NCBI GenBank assembly: GCA_027604005.1
Contig: JADGJT010000048.1
Span: 1 to 64,000, forward strand
Reading direction: 5' to 3'
From: Dinochytrium kinnereticum
Lineage: Eukaryota > Chytridiomycota > Chytridiomycetes > Chytridiales > Chytridiaceae
Length of the DNA stretch: 64,000 bases
Part shown: positions 23,133 through 32,938 of the stretch, piece by piece
How positions within the stretch are numbered: the stretch's first letter is position 1
Layout: every line of letters begins with the position of its first letter
Made by a program: the position numbers and the translations under genes
The notes under the pieces: model-generated
Database searches by the model: none
Told to the model about the DNA's origin: nothing
What the model saw: only the letters and a program-made list of their open reading frames with translations

Positions 23133-24782
23133 ATGAACGAATTTGTTGGGACGTTCAAGGCGACCGTCGAGCAGCAGGATGGATTCTTTCTCGCCGAGCT
23201 GGTCAACCCTTCTCCGTCGAACGAGGATGCGCAGTATCTTGTCTCGAACTTGAGGCCGGGGTCGCAGTCCCTGGCGGCTTACGAAAGCCAACTGCCGCCG
23301 GGATACGCTCGTTTCCTCAAGGCATACATTGATTTCATCCTCGCCCCGCAGCAGAATCGATTCCCGGCGCTCTCTCATCTTCTAAAGTGCTTTTAATGTC
23401 GTTACGAATCAAAACTTACGCAGTCCAGCGCGTTCATTGGCGTCTACACTCAAGAATGGCAAATACCTGTTTTGCATGTGTTATGCTGCGAATTAGTCAA
23501 TCTGGCCATCGCTGTAATTCTTGATTTGGGTAGTTTCTTGGAAATAACATGACTAAGGTGGATGAAGTTGCAAAAGAAACGGGTCGAAAGTCGGATAAAT
23601 GCGTTCAAACACTGAACCAGTTTTTGGCCTGTAGTGCTCGCGTTGCAGGAGACAGGTAAATTCTCGTTTAAAGCGACTATATGTAATGCTTAAAGGGGTA
23701 CTGGCGGCTCGAAATACGGATATTTTGCCATTGCGAATGCATGCTTTCGAATATCGTTAAAGGTTTAATAAGCATGGTTATACTCGTCTAATTCCTGTTT
23801 CAGATACATGAGATAAACATGTGCTCGAAAGTCCTCGATCAAGTTCAGAATCTTTTCTCCTCCGGACTGACGATGGAGGATTTTCCCAGACCCCATATGA
23901 TCACGTATAGTTTCTATAACGGCGTGCTAAAGATGATTTACCACGAGTTTCGAGCTGTAGGTTATTGCAGCCTAAAAGAAATGCGCATATTCAGATCAGT
24001 AATGACTCATTATCCCTTCTATTTTGTTCCCATTTGCAGGCAGAGAATAGCCTTACTTACGCTTGGCGCCATTGCCCCCCATCTTATTTCAAGAGAAAAA
24101 GGTATAAAGATAGCTCACCAAAATTTGTTCTTAAGGAATTGAACAGGATCATTCTCATTCACCTAATCATGTCGAGATTGGTTCTAGGTAGATTGCCGTC
24201 GCGAGAGTTACTTCAAATGTATCGCTTAGAATCTGCTTTTGGTGATATTGTTATGTCGATTCAAAAAGGCAATCTTTTGGGATTGAAGCGGGCGATTAGT
24301 TATCGAGAGAATTGGCTTCGAAGGCACAGGTTTCTTACAATTGCACGGTATCGACTCAACATTGTGTTGCTGCGAAATCTTTTCCGGAAGATTCATCTTT
24401 TGGGTGAGAAGCCTTCACTTTTATTTTAAAACTTTTTTTTTTGTTTTGGAAGTAGTGATTTTTGTTTTAAAACTACTCTCTTCTTTTTTTCTCTCTTTTG
24501 AACAGTTCCTGGACCAATGTCTTTCTTCTCGATATGGAGAGCATGCCGAATTTCTGGGTTTGACGACTTCACAATGGAAGATGCGGAATGCATGTCGCAG
24601 TCATTGATCGATCATGTAAGATTCAATATGCTTAACTCATTATTTAACGTGTAAAAGGGTTTTATCAAGGGATATCTTTCACACGGCAAGAAGGCAATGT
24701 AATTCTTCATTTTCAATTACAGTCCTTTTAATCAGTTACTAGAATTCTGTCAAAAGAAAATCCATTTCCTAAAATAGTTTAA
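23133..24782 (+). CDS. THP1: PCI-domain protein, Thp1/PCID2-like (TREX-2)
   Basis: Exons run from MNEFVGTFKATVEQQDG (ATG at 23133) to LSKENPFPKIV-stop (TAA at 24780). Matches to the PCID2/Thp1 family include TLNQFLACSARVAGDR, SKVLDQVQNLF, AENSLTYAWRHCPPSYFKRK, the PCI region (MSRLVLGRLPSRELLQMY, FGDIVMSIQKGNLLGLKRAI, YRLNIVLLRNLFRKIHLL), then MEDAECMSQSLIDHGFIKGYLSHGKKA and the typical SKENPFP end. In TREX-2 this subunit pairs with Sem1/Dss1 and binds nucleic acid to couple transcription with mRNA export. CSN12 is a related alternative. A frame that continues past the last donor near 24620 is intronic. Confidence 0.85.
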
Positions 24783-25225
24783 ATATACCCCAACCCCACA
24801 TAGTTAAGAAATAATAATAATAATAACACCAAAATAAGAGATTGCTTTGTAAATAATTATTCAGCTATCTTTAATATTTCTGATAGATGTGTATTCTTAA
24901 GATAATGTACCTCGCTTGCTGTTTAATGACCTCTAGAACCGTCTCTTTGACGTAACCACCATGTAAAATAATAATGACAAGAGTGGAATGGGGTAAGGTG
25001 TAAAATGATACACGAAAAAGTAATCAGTCTCAAACCCCAGGATATTTAAACAAGAAACAAAATCACAGAAAGAAAAAAAAAGGTAGAAGAAAGTGTCCAA
25101 TATCCTCATCAACAATCACCCAGAGAAAGAAGCAACCCCAACATAATCCTATCGGCCGGGGAAGAAGGCAACGAAAGAAAATAGAAAATAAAAATAAAAG
25201 CAATCTTCCTAGATAAACCCACGCC
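24783..25225. other. Intergenic between convergent genes
   Basis: AT-rich, with an AATAATAATAATAATAA microsatellite near 24808-24826 and short A-runs. No gene seen; it holds the 3' ends of the PCI gene and the bestrophin gene. Confidence 0.6.
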
Positions 25226-27197
25226 TCAAGTACTTTCAACAGTCGAGATCGTGTTTGATAGATCCGGAGTGTCCAACACAAACTTCTCCTCCGCGATATC
25301 ATCTTGCACGTCCTTCAGGAAGGATCGGTAGTCAAAGTGCTCCTCTTCAAGCGTTTCGGGGCGTCGCGTGCGAATAAGGTCGTCCACTTCTCTTTTCATC
25401 CCTTCACAGTAACGATCAAGAGGGAGGTCGTTTGGGTCATAGCTAATGTGTTTGTTTGGATTGGTTATGTTTTTAGGATAAAGAGGGGGATAAATGGGAG
25501 GGTTAAAAACGACTTGAAGACAATGTAAAGAAGAAGGCATGGAATTAGCTGGACACAATAATAATCAACAAGCCTCCGGATTTTCGGAGATGAGCAAATA
25601 GAAACAAACAAAGTCGCATTATTGAGAGAGAAAAAGATAGAGGGGCCCGTTAATCTAAAAACGATAGGAACTTACCCAAAAGGATTCTCAATCTCCAACC
25701 CCAAATTCTCAATCCCAAACAACACAAAAGAAACCAGCATCATACAAGGCGTAACATACCACCCCAAACCAGCCATAACCTGAAACGGCAAAAACAAACA
25801 ATAAAGCACCAACACCTGTCTCAGATGGAGACCATAAGCATGCGGAATCCTCGTGGACAAGATCCTGTCCATCCCCGTGATGTTCTCTACAATGGCATTC
25901 ATGAGAGCGTGAAGTGAGGCTGACATGGCTGGTGAGATTTCATCCTTTCTTTGCTTTGAGGCGTTGAAGACGGACAGTTGATTCACGATCGTCAGGGGGA
26001 GCGAGGTGCAACCGCAGCGGAAATCGGAGTGGTGGCGGTTGGGCATGTCGGGGTTTTGAGAGGGAAGAAGGGGTTGTGTTTCATGAATTGGGGTCGGGGG
26101 GAGTGAGGTGTCCATCTGGTATATTTTATCTTTGTGGTTAGGGCCTCTTTTTTCATTTTCTGGGGGATTATTTGCCAGTTGACTTTAACTTACTCGATTC
26201 TTCTTCTTGATTGGAAAACAAGAGTGTTCAATTCCGGGAAGAAGGCCGTGAAGATCCTGATAAAACATTCCATGCTCTCCCCTAAGCTCATGTTTGATGG
26301 AAAAGGCGAGACCCGCAATGAGCTTCAAAGAAGCGACTTTTTGAGCTCGTTGACATGGTGTCTTCTCATCAACGTAGAGCCAGATGACTCGCCTTTTTTT
26401 TTAAGTTGTCGTTGTTGTTGTTATGGTTAGACGATTTAGAGACATTGGGTGATAGGCCACAAAACAAAAAAAACGATTAAAAAAACATGCGAATCAGGGG
26501 AGTCATTACCCCATGTTCCGGAGATTCGTTGTGAGAGAAGACCATTGCTTTCGGCCTTCCCAAAAACGATCATAAGATTGGTTTGTCCTAAGGTGATGAG
26601 TTAGTCATGAAAAAAAAAAAAAGGATAAGGTTGGCAGTTTTGGAGATGGTGAAGATTCCAAATGTGAGATGGATGTGGAGGGTGAAACTTAAGCGGCAAG
26701 ATTGTGTTGACTATGGGGTCGCGAAAAAAACATTCGTGATCAACTGAAAGTCACATTTACAAACCTGAAAGCAAGCAACGTCCCCACAACTCCCGTTGTG
26801 ATTGATACAAGGTGGGTCGGCGTAACGAACCAAGACGGGTAACCCAATAACTGTCTCCCGCAAGCAAGCAAAAGATAATAAAAAACCAAACATGAGCATT
26901 CGAACAAAAAAAAGGAAAAAAAAAACCAACCCAAACCCCCAAACCCAACCAAACCAAACCAAAACGATCCACCACTGACCTGATAAACCAAATAAATCAA
27001 CGTTCCATAAGCTCCAAAAAACACCACCTGCGGATAAGTCGACCAAAGCACCGACCCCCGAATGGAAAAGATGGATTTCTCTTCTGCTCCATGAGATTAG
27101 AATTGGTGTTGTATTTCGGAGGGGAAGCCATTAAATGCTGACCTTCTTCAAAGCGGCAGTGCTTGGGGAGGTTGTTGAGCGCTCTGGCGAAGATCAT
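25226..27197 (-). CDS. Bestrophin/UPF0187-family chloride channel
   Basis: Spliced minus-strand exons start MIFARALNNLPKHCRFEE (ATG at 27195-27197). After an intron of about 70 nt they read EKSIFSIRGSVLWSTYPQVV, a conserved N-terminal helix. Next comes the bestrophin signature RTNQSYDRFWEGRKQW (about 26590-26545), then VIWLYVDEKTPCQRAQK, a cytosolic stretch with FRCGCTSLPL, and the paired helices (GLHLRQVLVLYCLFLPF and PCMMLVSFVLFGIENLGLEIENPFG). The last exon has YDPNDLPLDRYCEGMKREVDDL, the conserved Asp-rich region after the last helix. The stop is TGA at 25226. The family forms pentameric anion channels; fungal members are probably in plasma or vacuolar membrane. Eight or so exons are A/T-rich at their borders. 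Confidence 0.88.
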
Positions 27198-28087
27198 GTT
27201 GAAAGAGGATGGGGGTGTCGGTGGGGAGACGTTTTCTTTGAGGTGGCGCCTGGGGAATGGTTGGTGTGACTGAATGGGAGTTGGTGTTTTTGTTTGATGT
27301 TTTTCAACCGACCCGAAGGAGGACGCGTTGCCTCGTTAGATGACGGGCATCGAATGGAGGCTGTGTGAGGGGTGATGGTGGCGACGTGGACGGAGAAATG
27401 AGCGGGTGCTGGTGTGGATTGAGGTTGATACACTGCTCATGATGTTCCTGTCAAAGACGGAAAGAAACCGTCGAACATTATTACTCGTTTGTGAACGGCT
27501 CTTGTGTCTTCGTTATGTAAGTACAACTACTACAACGATCGAGGTGGCAATGATGCCTGCTGCAAGGTACAACCAAATAGTAGATGATTGGAATCCCTCG
27601 CAGACCCAATAAATAACCAAAAAAAGAGCAGTTGTCGTGTGTCGTCCGAATTTCACCGATTGTCTGCTCAAAAAATGCCGCGATTTTACTCTCGAAGTTC
27701 TGCTGGAGTAAGAGAAATGAAATGGAAGACTGAGACGGACATCCCCTCATGATAATATTCTTACAGCTCGCAGCGATGATGAGACTTGCCACATAAACAC
27801 AGGGAGAGAGAGCTAACGGGACTTTACCAAAATCAAGCAAAAATAATGAGACTTGCCACATTAGCACAGGTGAAAAGACTTTCCCAAAATCACAGAGCAG
27901 TCAAACTCAAAAACTCTGTTCAACGTTCATTAGTCATGGCTGTTTCTGGCACTGGGCGCCAAGGGAGTTGGTTGGCTGTTTCAAAGACGCCGCGCCATAC
28001 GCTGTGCGACTGTGTAGCGTCGTGCAGCATGCTCGGCCGCACCTGTCATGCGGTCAACGGTAAAGCGCCGAAAGCTGAACACTCTCG
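27198..28087. other. Intergenic between bestrophin and secreted-protein genes
   Basis: Holds divergent promoters. A minus-strand open frame at 27481-27867 (128 codons) encodes two hydrophobic stretches (YLLGLRGIPIIYYLVV and others) but has no family match I recognise and no supporting splice structure. A 67-bp imperfect direct duplication sits at 27776-27905. Confidence 0.45.
27776..27905. repeat. 67-bp imperfect direct duplication
   Basis: GAGACTTGCCACATAAACAC at 27781 and GAGACTTGCCACATTAGCAC at 27848 are followed in each copy by ACTTTNCCAAAATCA, so the whole unit of about 67 bp is duplicated with some divergence. Confidence 0.65.
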
Positions 28088-28095
28088 TATAAAAA
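28088..28095 (+). promoter_or_regulatory. TATA box upstream of secreted-protein gene
   Basis: TATAAAAA lies 115 bp before the ATG at 28203, followed by a C/A-rich leader, the layout of a highly expressed fungal gene. Inferred from sequence and spacing only. Confidence 0.5.
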
Positions 28096-28202
28096 GAGGT
28101 GTTCAGCAAATCAACAAAACATCTCACCTGTAGAATACCCTGCAACTCCCCTGCAACTCCCCCTACGCTAACCGTTAAAGAACAAGAACTACTACAAGAG
28201 CC

Positions 28203-29153
28203 ATGCACTTCTCAACCATCATCGCTCTCGCCCTCACCCTCTCTTCAACAACCCTAGCAGTCCCCCTGCTCGATCGTCGACAAGCCGTCTCCTTCGCCTC
28301 CGTCGATATTACCCGCCAACCTGGTGACGGTGCAGCGGCCCTCACTGCCGCTGGCGCCATCTGCCGCAACACCGACAGCCCCGCCAGCCTTGAAGCCAAG
28401 CGCCGTGCAGCCGAGGATGCAGAGACTGGACTGTTTAACCCTGCGATCGCCGCAGCAGGCGATGCAGCGACCCGGGCCGCGATTCAGTGCCAGAAGGACC
28501 GAAACAAGGTGTTCAAGAACCACTGCCAGCTGGTCAAGGCTCAGCTTCAGAACGATGCGGCGCAGATTGCGGAGAACACCAAGCAGGTGGACAAGAACAC
28601 TGCCGATGTGACGACCAGGTGTGCCAACGTTGACACCTCGAGGTTTATCGGGTCCAACGGTGGAGCCGTCGGTGCTCCGGCTCCAAAGGCCCCCGCCCCT
28701 AAGGCCCCCGCCCCCAAGGCTGCTGCTCCCAAGGCTGCTGCCCCCAAGGCCCCTGCCCCGAAAGCCCCTGCACCAAAGGCCGGAGCCATTTCATTTGCTT
28801 CCATCGACATATCGAAGAGCGGTGGTAACGGTGCTGCAGCTCTCGCGGCCGCGTCCTCCGTCTGTCCCAACACGGACAGCCCCGCAACCCTCGAAGCCAA
28901 ACGTCGCGTCGCTGAAGATGCTGAAAAGACCAGGTTCAACCCCGCGATCGCGGCCGCTGGAAACGCTGCCACCAAAGCCGCGATTCAATGCCAGAAGGAC
29001 CGTAACAAGGTGCTGAAGAACCACTGTCAGCTCGTGAAGGCTCAGCTTCAGAATGATGCTGCTCAGATCGCGGAGAACACGAAGCAGCTTAACAAGAACA
29101 CTGGGGATGTGACGACAAAGTGTGCTGGTGTCAATACCGCGCTGTTTATTTGA
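28203..29153 (+). CDS. Secreted protein with two Cys-containing repeats and an Ala-Pro-Lys linker
   Basis: An intronless 316-residue protein. Residues 1-19 form a signal peptide (MHFSTIIALALTLSSTTLA), followed by LLDRRQ, a probable Kex2 site. Two domains of about 120 residues (about 29-148 and 195-316) are roughly 80% identical to each other; each has four cysteines (IC, QCQ, HCQ, RC/KC) and the core FNPAIAAAG...QCQKDRNKV.KNHCQLVKAQLQ. They are joined by a PKAPAPKAPAPKAAAPK-type linker. The core resembles a family of small secreted proteins I recall from basidiomycetes (FNPAI-AA-...KNKVLK), usually single-domain. Predicted mostly helical. A role at the cell surface or in host or substrate contact is only a guess. 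A TATA box lies 115 bp upstream. Confidence 0.85.
   Translation: MHFSTIIALALTLSSTTLAVPLLDRRQAVSFASVDITRQPGDGAAALTAAGAICRNTDSPASLEAKRRAAEDAETGLFNPAIAAAGDAATRAAIQCQKDRNKVFKNHCQLVKAQLQNDAAQIAENTKQVDKNTADVTTRCANVDTSRFIGSNGGAVGAPAPKAPAPKAPAPKAAAPKAAAPKAPAPKAPAPKAGAISFASIDISKSGGNGAAALAAASSVCPNTDSPATLEAKRRVAEDAEKTRFNPAIAAAGNAATKAAIQCQKDRNKVLKNHCQLVKAQLQNDAAQIAENTKQLNKNTGDVTTKCAGVNTALFI
28674..28785 (+). repeat. 15-bp-unit coding repeat (Ala-Pro-Lys linker)
   Basis: Units of the type GCCCCCGCCCCTAAG are repeated about seven times, encoding AP(K)A-rich pentads between the two domains of the secreted protein. Units differ at third positions, so the array is not brand new. Confidence 0.8.
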
Positions 29154-29903
29154 GAGGCGTCGCTTTCTGTTTTATTTCTTACTTTTTTTTTTTGTCTGGA
29201 TCGTTTCTACATTCTAAGCATTTGCATTTTCATGACCACCTTTACACACGCACATTCCAAAAAAAGAAATACGTTTTAGGATTCATTGAGAAACTGTTGT
29301 TACGTATTTGTTATCGTTTTGATGTTGATTCATTATTCCCAGCCGTCGTTCATAAAAGACTGACTATACAACAAAGTCCACTTGAAATGCTTCTTTGAGG
29401 TGTGACAGATTGATACAATGGCGTGGGGCAGGCTACTGCAGCCGCTGGCTTGCTAAAACAGCGTTCACAATAACGAGGTGACAAGGTCCGATGTACTCAA
29501 ACCTCATTGGCTGGGAAGGAAAGAGGGTTCTCTCAGCTCTGTGGCCTGTGCTTTCAATATTAATTAATTAATCGAATTGAATAATTCACGTGGTTTGAAT
29601 GGGCAAATTTGCTTGCACGACCATGACAAGTGTGGGTCGCACAGATTCATAGAGGAAAAGTTTATTGAAATGAAGACGTTGCACAGGCACTCCTCGGCTG
29701 TGTAGCAGTGGTACAGATGTGTGTGACGGCAAAGACAGTTAGTAGCTCAGACACTACCACAGTCGCTGATCGTTGAAACGCAATATTCACATGGCACAGA
29801 GAAGATTCCATCGCATTCATTCATTCATTGATTATTACTCATTCATTCATCATTGCTCATTAATTATTCACTGCAAGAAATGGCACTCACTCAAATGCAC
29901 TTT

Positions 29904-29999
29904 CTTATTCACATCCACTTGAGGGGGGATGCACTCTTATTCACATCCACTTGAGGGGGATTGCATTCTTATTCACATCCACTTGAGGGACGCTGGAAA
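29904..29999 (+). repeat. 32-bp tandem repeat, three copies
   Basis: CTTATTCACATCCACTTGAG starts at 29904, 29936 and 29968, an exact 32-bp period, with spacer differences GGGGATGCACT, GGGGATTGCATT and GGACGCTGG. There is no repeat-spacer alternation. Confidence 0.85.
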
Positions 30000-30280
30000 T
30001 ATCACACCATGAATATCTCCCGCTGGCTGGTGCAAGATCTCGCGCAAGCTGCCCGAATATTCTCATTATCTCTTTCCTTTTGCAGCTGTTTGCACCACCA
30101 GCAAGGAGCAGTATCTACTTTCCACCGCTGCACACTGCTCCTTCACACTTTGTGGTCGAACACAATTTCTGCACACTTCTGCTGCTGCCCGCAACCGCAT
30201 CGCACACCCCATCGCTCTGCATCGCTCGCTGCCTCCTGCTCTCGCAAGGCGACACGCTTCACCCCCTCGACGCAGTGTAG

Positions 30281-30400
30281 CCCCCCCCCCCCCCCCCCCC
30301 CCCACCGCGGCGACCGCGGATGGGGCGGGCCGCAACCCGCGGCGGCGGCGGTGGGGGCAGTGGGGGGGTGGGGTTTGTTAAATAGAGCGGNNNNNNNNNN
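30281..30400. repeat. Poly-C(23) and G-run segment beside a sequence gap
   Basis: Twenty-three C in a row (30281-30303) are followed by GC-rich sequence with G-runs on the plus strand (GTGGGGGCAGTGGGGGGGTGGGG, 30351-30373) and then ten N (30391-30400). This is hard-to-sequence DNA that could form i-motif or G-quadruplex structures. Confidence 0.8.
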
Positions 30401-30589
30401 ACCCCTCCCTCCCCCTTCCTCTGCATCCTCTGATCGAGCTCCCGTCATCCGTCGTCGTCGTCGTTGTCGCATGTGGCTGCTTGGTCTTTGAAAAAGAGAG
30501 CGAGAGAGAGGCTGCCAAAAAACGAATACACCAAGACGGACGTGCTCTTGAACGATAGATTTATAGACGCATAGAGAGAGAGAGACCGA

Positions 30590-32938
30590 ATGCTTACGGT
30601 CAGCATGCACCAGCACCACCACACTCCCCATAGCGGTGTATCCTCTGCTCCTGTATTTCAGCAGCAGCAGCACCAGGAGCAGCAGCAGCAGCAATCATAC
30701 GGCTATAATGCCTTCCCAGCATCCTACTCCTACCATCACCAGCAGCCGCAACAACAGCATAACTCCACGGTTGGAGCTGGAAGCTTGCAGGAAGGTCAAG
30801 GGGAAGGAGGCGGGTTGCAGAGGGGGTCGTTCCATAGAGAGGAGCAAGAGGCTGGAGGACACATGGAGGGGGGCATGATGATCTCATATCCCGCCAACAG
30901 CGCGACGTCAGCCTCCACCAACTCCCCCAACAATGAATGGATGATGATGGCCGCGCACCATCCTCCCCCTTCATCCACATCAACATCACCCACCTCTGTG
31001 GGATCCGATGCCATCATGCTAATGAATGCCGGGGCCAGTGCGAATGCAGAACCTCACCATGGTAGCATGATGGCCATGATGGCCACGGCGTCTCATTCGT
31101 ACCAGCACATGGATGCTTTTGGGAACCCGTCCAACCCCTCTTCGACCCCTCAGTACCCGTCCCCACCTTCTTTTCCGTCAACGCTGGTTATGCCTCAACA
31201 GCAACAGCAACCGCATCTTCATTCATTCACTCAAATGCCCTCCCCGCATGACCCGTCCTCCTACCAGCATCAACAACCCGGCCTTCCTCGGATGATGCAT
31301 AATGGGACGGCTTGGGCTGCCAGTCCTCCTTCACAACCGTTCTCCCCAATGATGCTTCATCAAGCACCACCATCTCATCACCACCAGATCACCGTCAGTA
31401 CAACCATTGCCCCGCACCTCCCACCGCCACCACCTCCATCCACCCATATTCATCACCCTCCTCCTCACCAGATTCAAGGAGCGCCAACCTTTACAAATCA
31501 CCATCATCTTCCCTCTTCAGCGTTTCCAAACCCCCCTTCCCTTACCATCCCCACAGCACAAATGATGGGGCCCACAAAAGCTCTCTTGCACCGCCATGAG
31601 ATGCCTTCGAGAACGCCACCACTTCTCGCGTCACCTTTACCCTCACCTATTCCATCCACCTTGCCCTCGTCGGCTTTCATTCCGTCCGCTTCTTCATCAT
31701 CGTCTGCTTCATCCTTCATCCCTCCCCATCCTTCGACCTTCTCAAATCAATCATCAGCAACAACAACACCGCCATCCCCTTGGCCTCCTCGCATCATCCC
31801 AACCCAACCATCCACCTACTTTCCAGAAGACCACCCGCTCTTCCAACCCTGCGTATCAGACGCATCCTCTCCACCTTCATCGACAACCCCTCTCTCTCCC
31901 GTTGCAAACACTCATCAACCCCATCCGGCAGCTCAGCAAATCCCAACAACCTCTCCAACCCTCATCTTCCCGCACCCATTCTCATCATCCCATCACCACC
32001 ACAACCCACAGACGTCATGGCCAAAGACCACCATTTCTCCGACGCCTTCGTCAGCGGTCACTCAGACTGTTGATGAGGAGTCCTTCACGTTTGCCTTGAT
32101 GGCGTCTGAGCCTTCGTTTTTGGATGCTGATGGGAGGGTGAGAGATGTGGGGGCGAGCAACGGTGAACGAGAGTGGGGAGGAGATGAGGCTTGTGAGGGT
32201 GAGCTGTTTGGCGCGTCTGTTGTAGGGGTTGGAAGTGACGAGGTTGTCGTCGAGGAAGAGCGGGACGATGAATCGACTACGAAGAGGCAGCTACGATCTT
32301 CAAGCAGGGCCAAGAGAAAGGCTGGGGCCGACCGACAACGATCTGGAAAACGCGTCAACAGTAGCATGGATGAAGAGGGGTATGACGACGATAACGAAAA
32401 CGATGACTCCCAATCCGTCAAACTCGAAGCAACCTCCACCTCTCCCTCCCCGTCCCCACCCACAAAACGAAAACGCCCCACCCAATCCTCCCAAAAGAAA
32501 CCAACCCAACCTCACGCGACAACCTCCCAAGAACGCACCACCCGCCACCCTCGCCACTTTGCCTGCCCCCATCCAATCTCCCCGTCAACCCCCAACCTTC
32601 CCTGCCCCAAGCGATTCACGCGCCGCTCCAACCTCGACGCTCACATTCGCAGCGCGCACACCCATCATCGACCATTCACGTGCTCCGAGTGTCCGTTGGC
32701 GTTTGCACGCGCCCATGACCTGCAGAGACATCGGAGGAGCGTGCATTGCTTGGATAAGGTCTCTGCTGGTGGGGAGGGGGAGGGGGTTGAGGGGGGGAAG
32801 CGATATGCTTGTGAGTGGTGTGGGGTTCGGTTTGCTAGGAGTGATGCGAGGTTGAGGCATTTGAAGGTTGAGGAGAGGAGGAGGAGGGGGGGTGGGGGTG
32901 GGAAGGAGGGGGATGGGGAGGAGGAGGAGGTTGAGTAG
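30590..32938 (+). CDS. C2H2 zinc-finger transcription factor, Gln/His/Pro-rich
   Basis: An intronless frame of 782 codons from ATG at 30590 to TAG at 32936. The first 500 residues are low-complexity (Gln, His, Pro, Ser, Met), a typical activation or condensate region. An acidic part (about 500-560) is followed by basic clusters (RQLRSSSRAKRKAG, KRKRPTQSSQKK) that may serve as nuclear signals. Three C-terminal fingers follow: finger 1 (FACPH...LPCPKRF...HIRSAH) has 12 residues between its cysteines instead of 2-4; finger 2 (FTCSECPLAFARAHDLQRH) is canonical; finger 3 (YACEWCGVRFARSDARLRH) lacks a clear second His. The protein ends in Gly/Glu/Arg-rich repeats. This is a DNA-binding regulator; its targets are unknown. 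The N gap is 190 bp upstream, so an upstream exon cannot be excluded. Confidence 0.85.
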   Translation: MLTVSMHQHHHTPHSGVSSAPVFQQQQHQEQQQQQSYGYNAFPASYSYHHQQPQQQHNSTVGAGSLQEGQGEGGGLQRGSFHREEQEAGGHMEGGMMISYPANSATSASTNSPNNEWMMMAAHHPPPSSTSTSPTSVGSDAIMLMNAGASANAEPHHGSMMAMMATASHSYQHMDAFGNPSNPSSTPQYPSPPSFPSTLVMPQQQQQPHLHSFTQMPSPHDPSSYQHQQPGLPRMMHNGTAWAASPPSQPFSPMMLHQAPPSHHHQITVSTTIAPHLPPPPPPSTHIHHPPPHQIQGAPTFTNHHHLPSSAFPNPPSLTIPTAQMMGPTKALLHRHEMPSRTPPLLASPLPSPIPSTLPSSAFIPSASSSSSASSFIPPHPSTFSNQSSATTTPPSPWPPRIIPTQPSTYFPEDHPLFQPCVSDASSPPSSTTPLSPVANTHQPHPAAQQIPTTSPTLIFPHPFSSSHHHHNPQTSWPKTTISPTPSSAVTQTVDEESFTFALMASEPSFLDADGRVRDVGASNGEREWGGDEACEGELFGASVVGVGSDEVVVEEERDDESTTKRQLRSSSRAKRKAGADRQRSGKRVNSSMDEEGYDDDNENDDSQSVKLEATSTSPSPSPPTKRKRPTQSSQKKPTQPHATTSQERTTRHPRHFACPHPISPSTPNLPCPKRFTRRSNLDAHIRSAHTHHRPFTCSECPLAFARAHDLQRHRRSVHCLDKVSAGGEGEGVEGGKRYACEWCGVRFARSDARLRHLKVEERRRRGGGGGKEGDGEEEEVE

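Larger units (their letters stand above)
29154..30589. other. Intergenic with simple repeats and an assembly gap
   Basis: No gene seen. Holds the 3' end of the secreted-protein gene, ATTC-type repeats (29815-29870), a 32-bp triple repeat, a 23-base poly-C run, a GC-rich G-run segment, and the N gap at 30391-30400. The right part is probably the promoter and leader of the C2H2 factor. Confidence 0.6.

Noticed and set aside
27481..27867. 128-codon minus-strand open frame, partly hydrophobic
   Set aside because: Overlaps a recent 67-bp duplication and has no recognisable domain or promoter.
29904..29999. CRISPR-like array
   Set aside because: Adjacent units of a single 32-bp tandem repeat with no unique spacers, in a eukaryotic genome.
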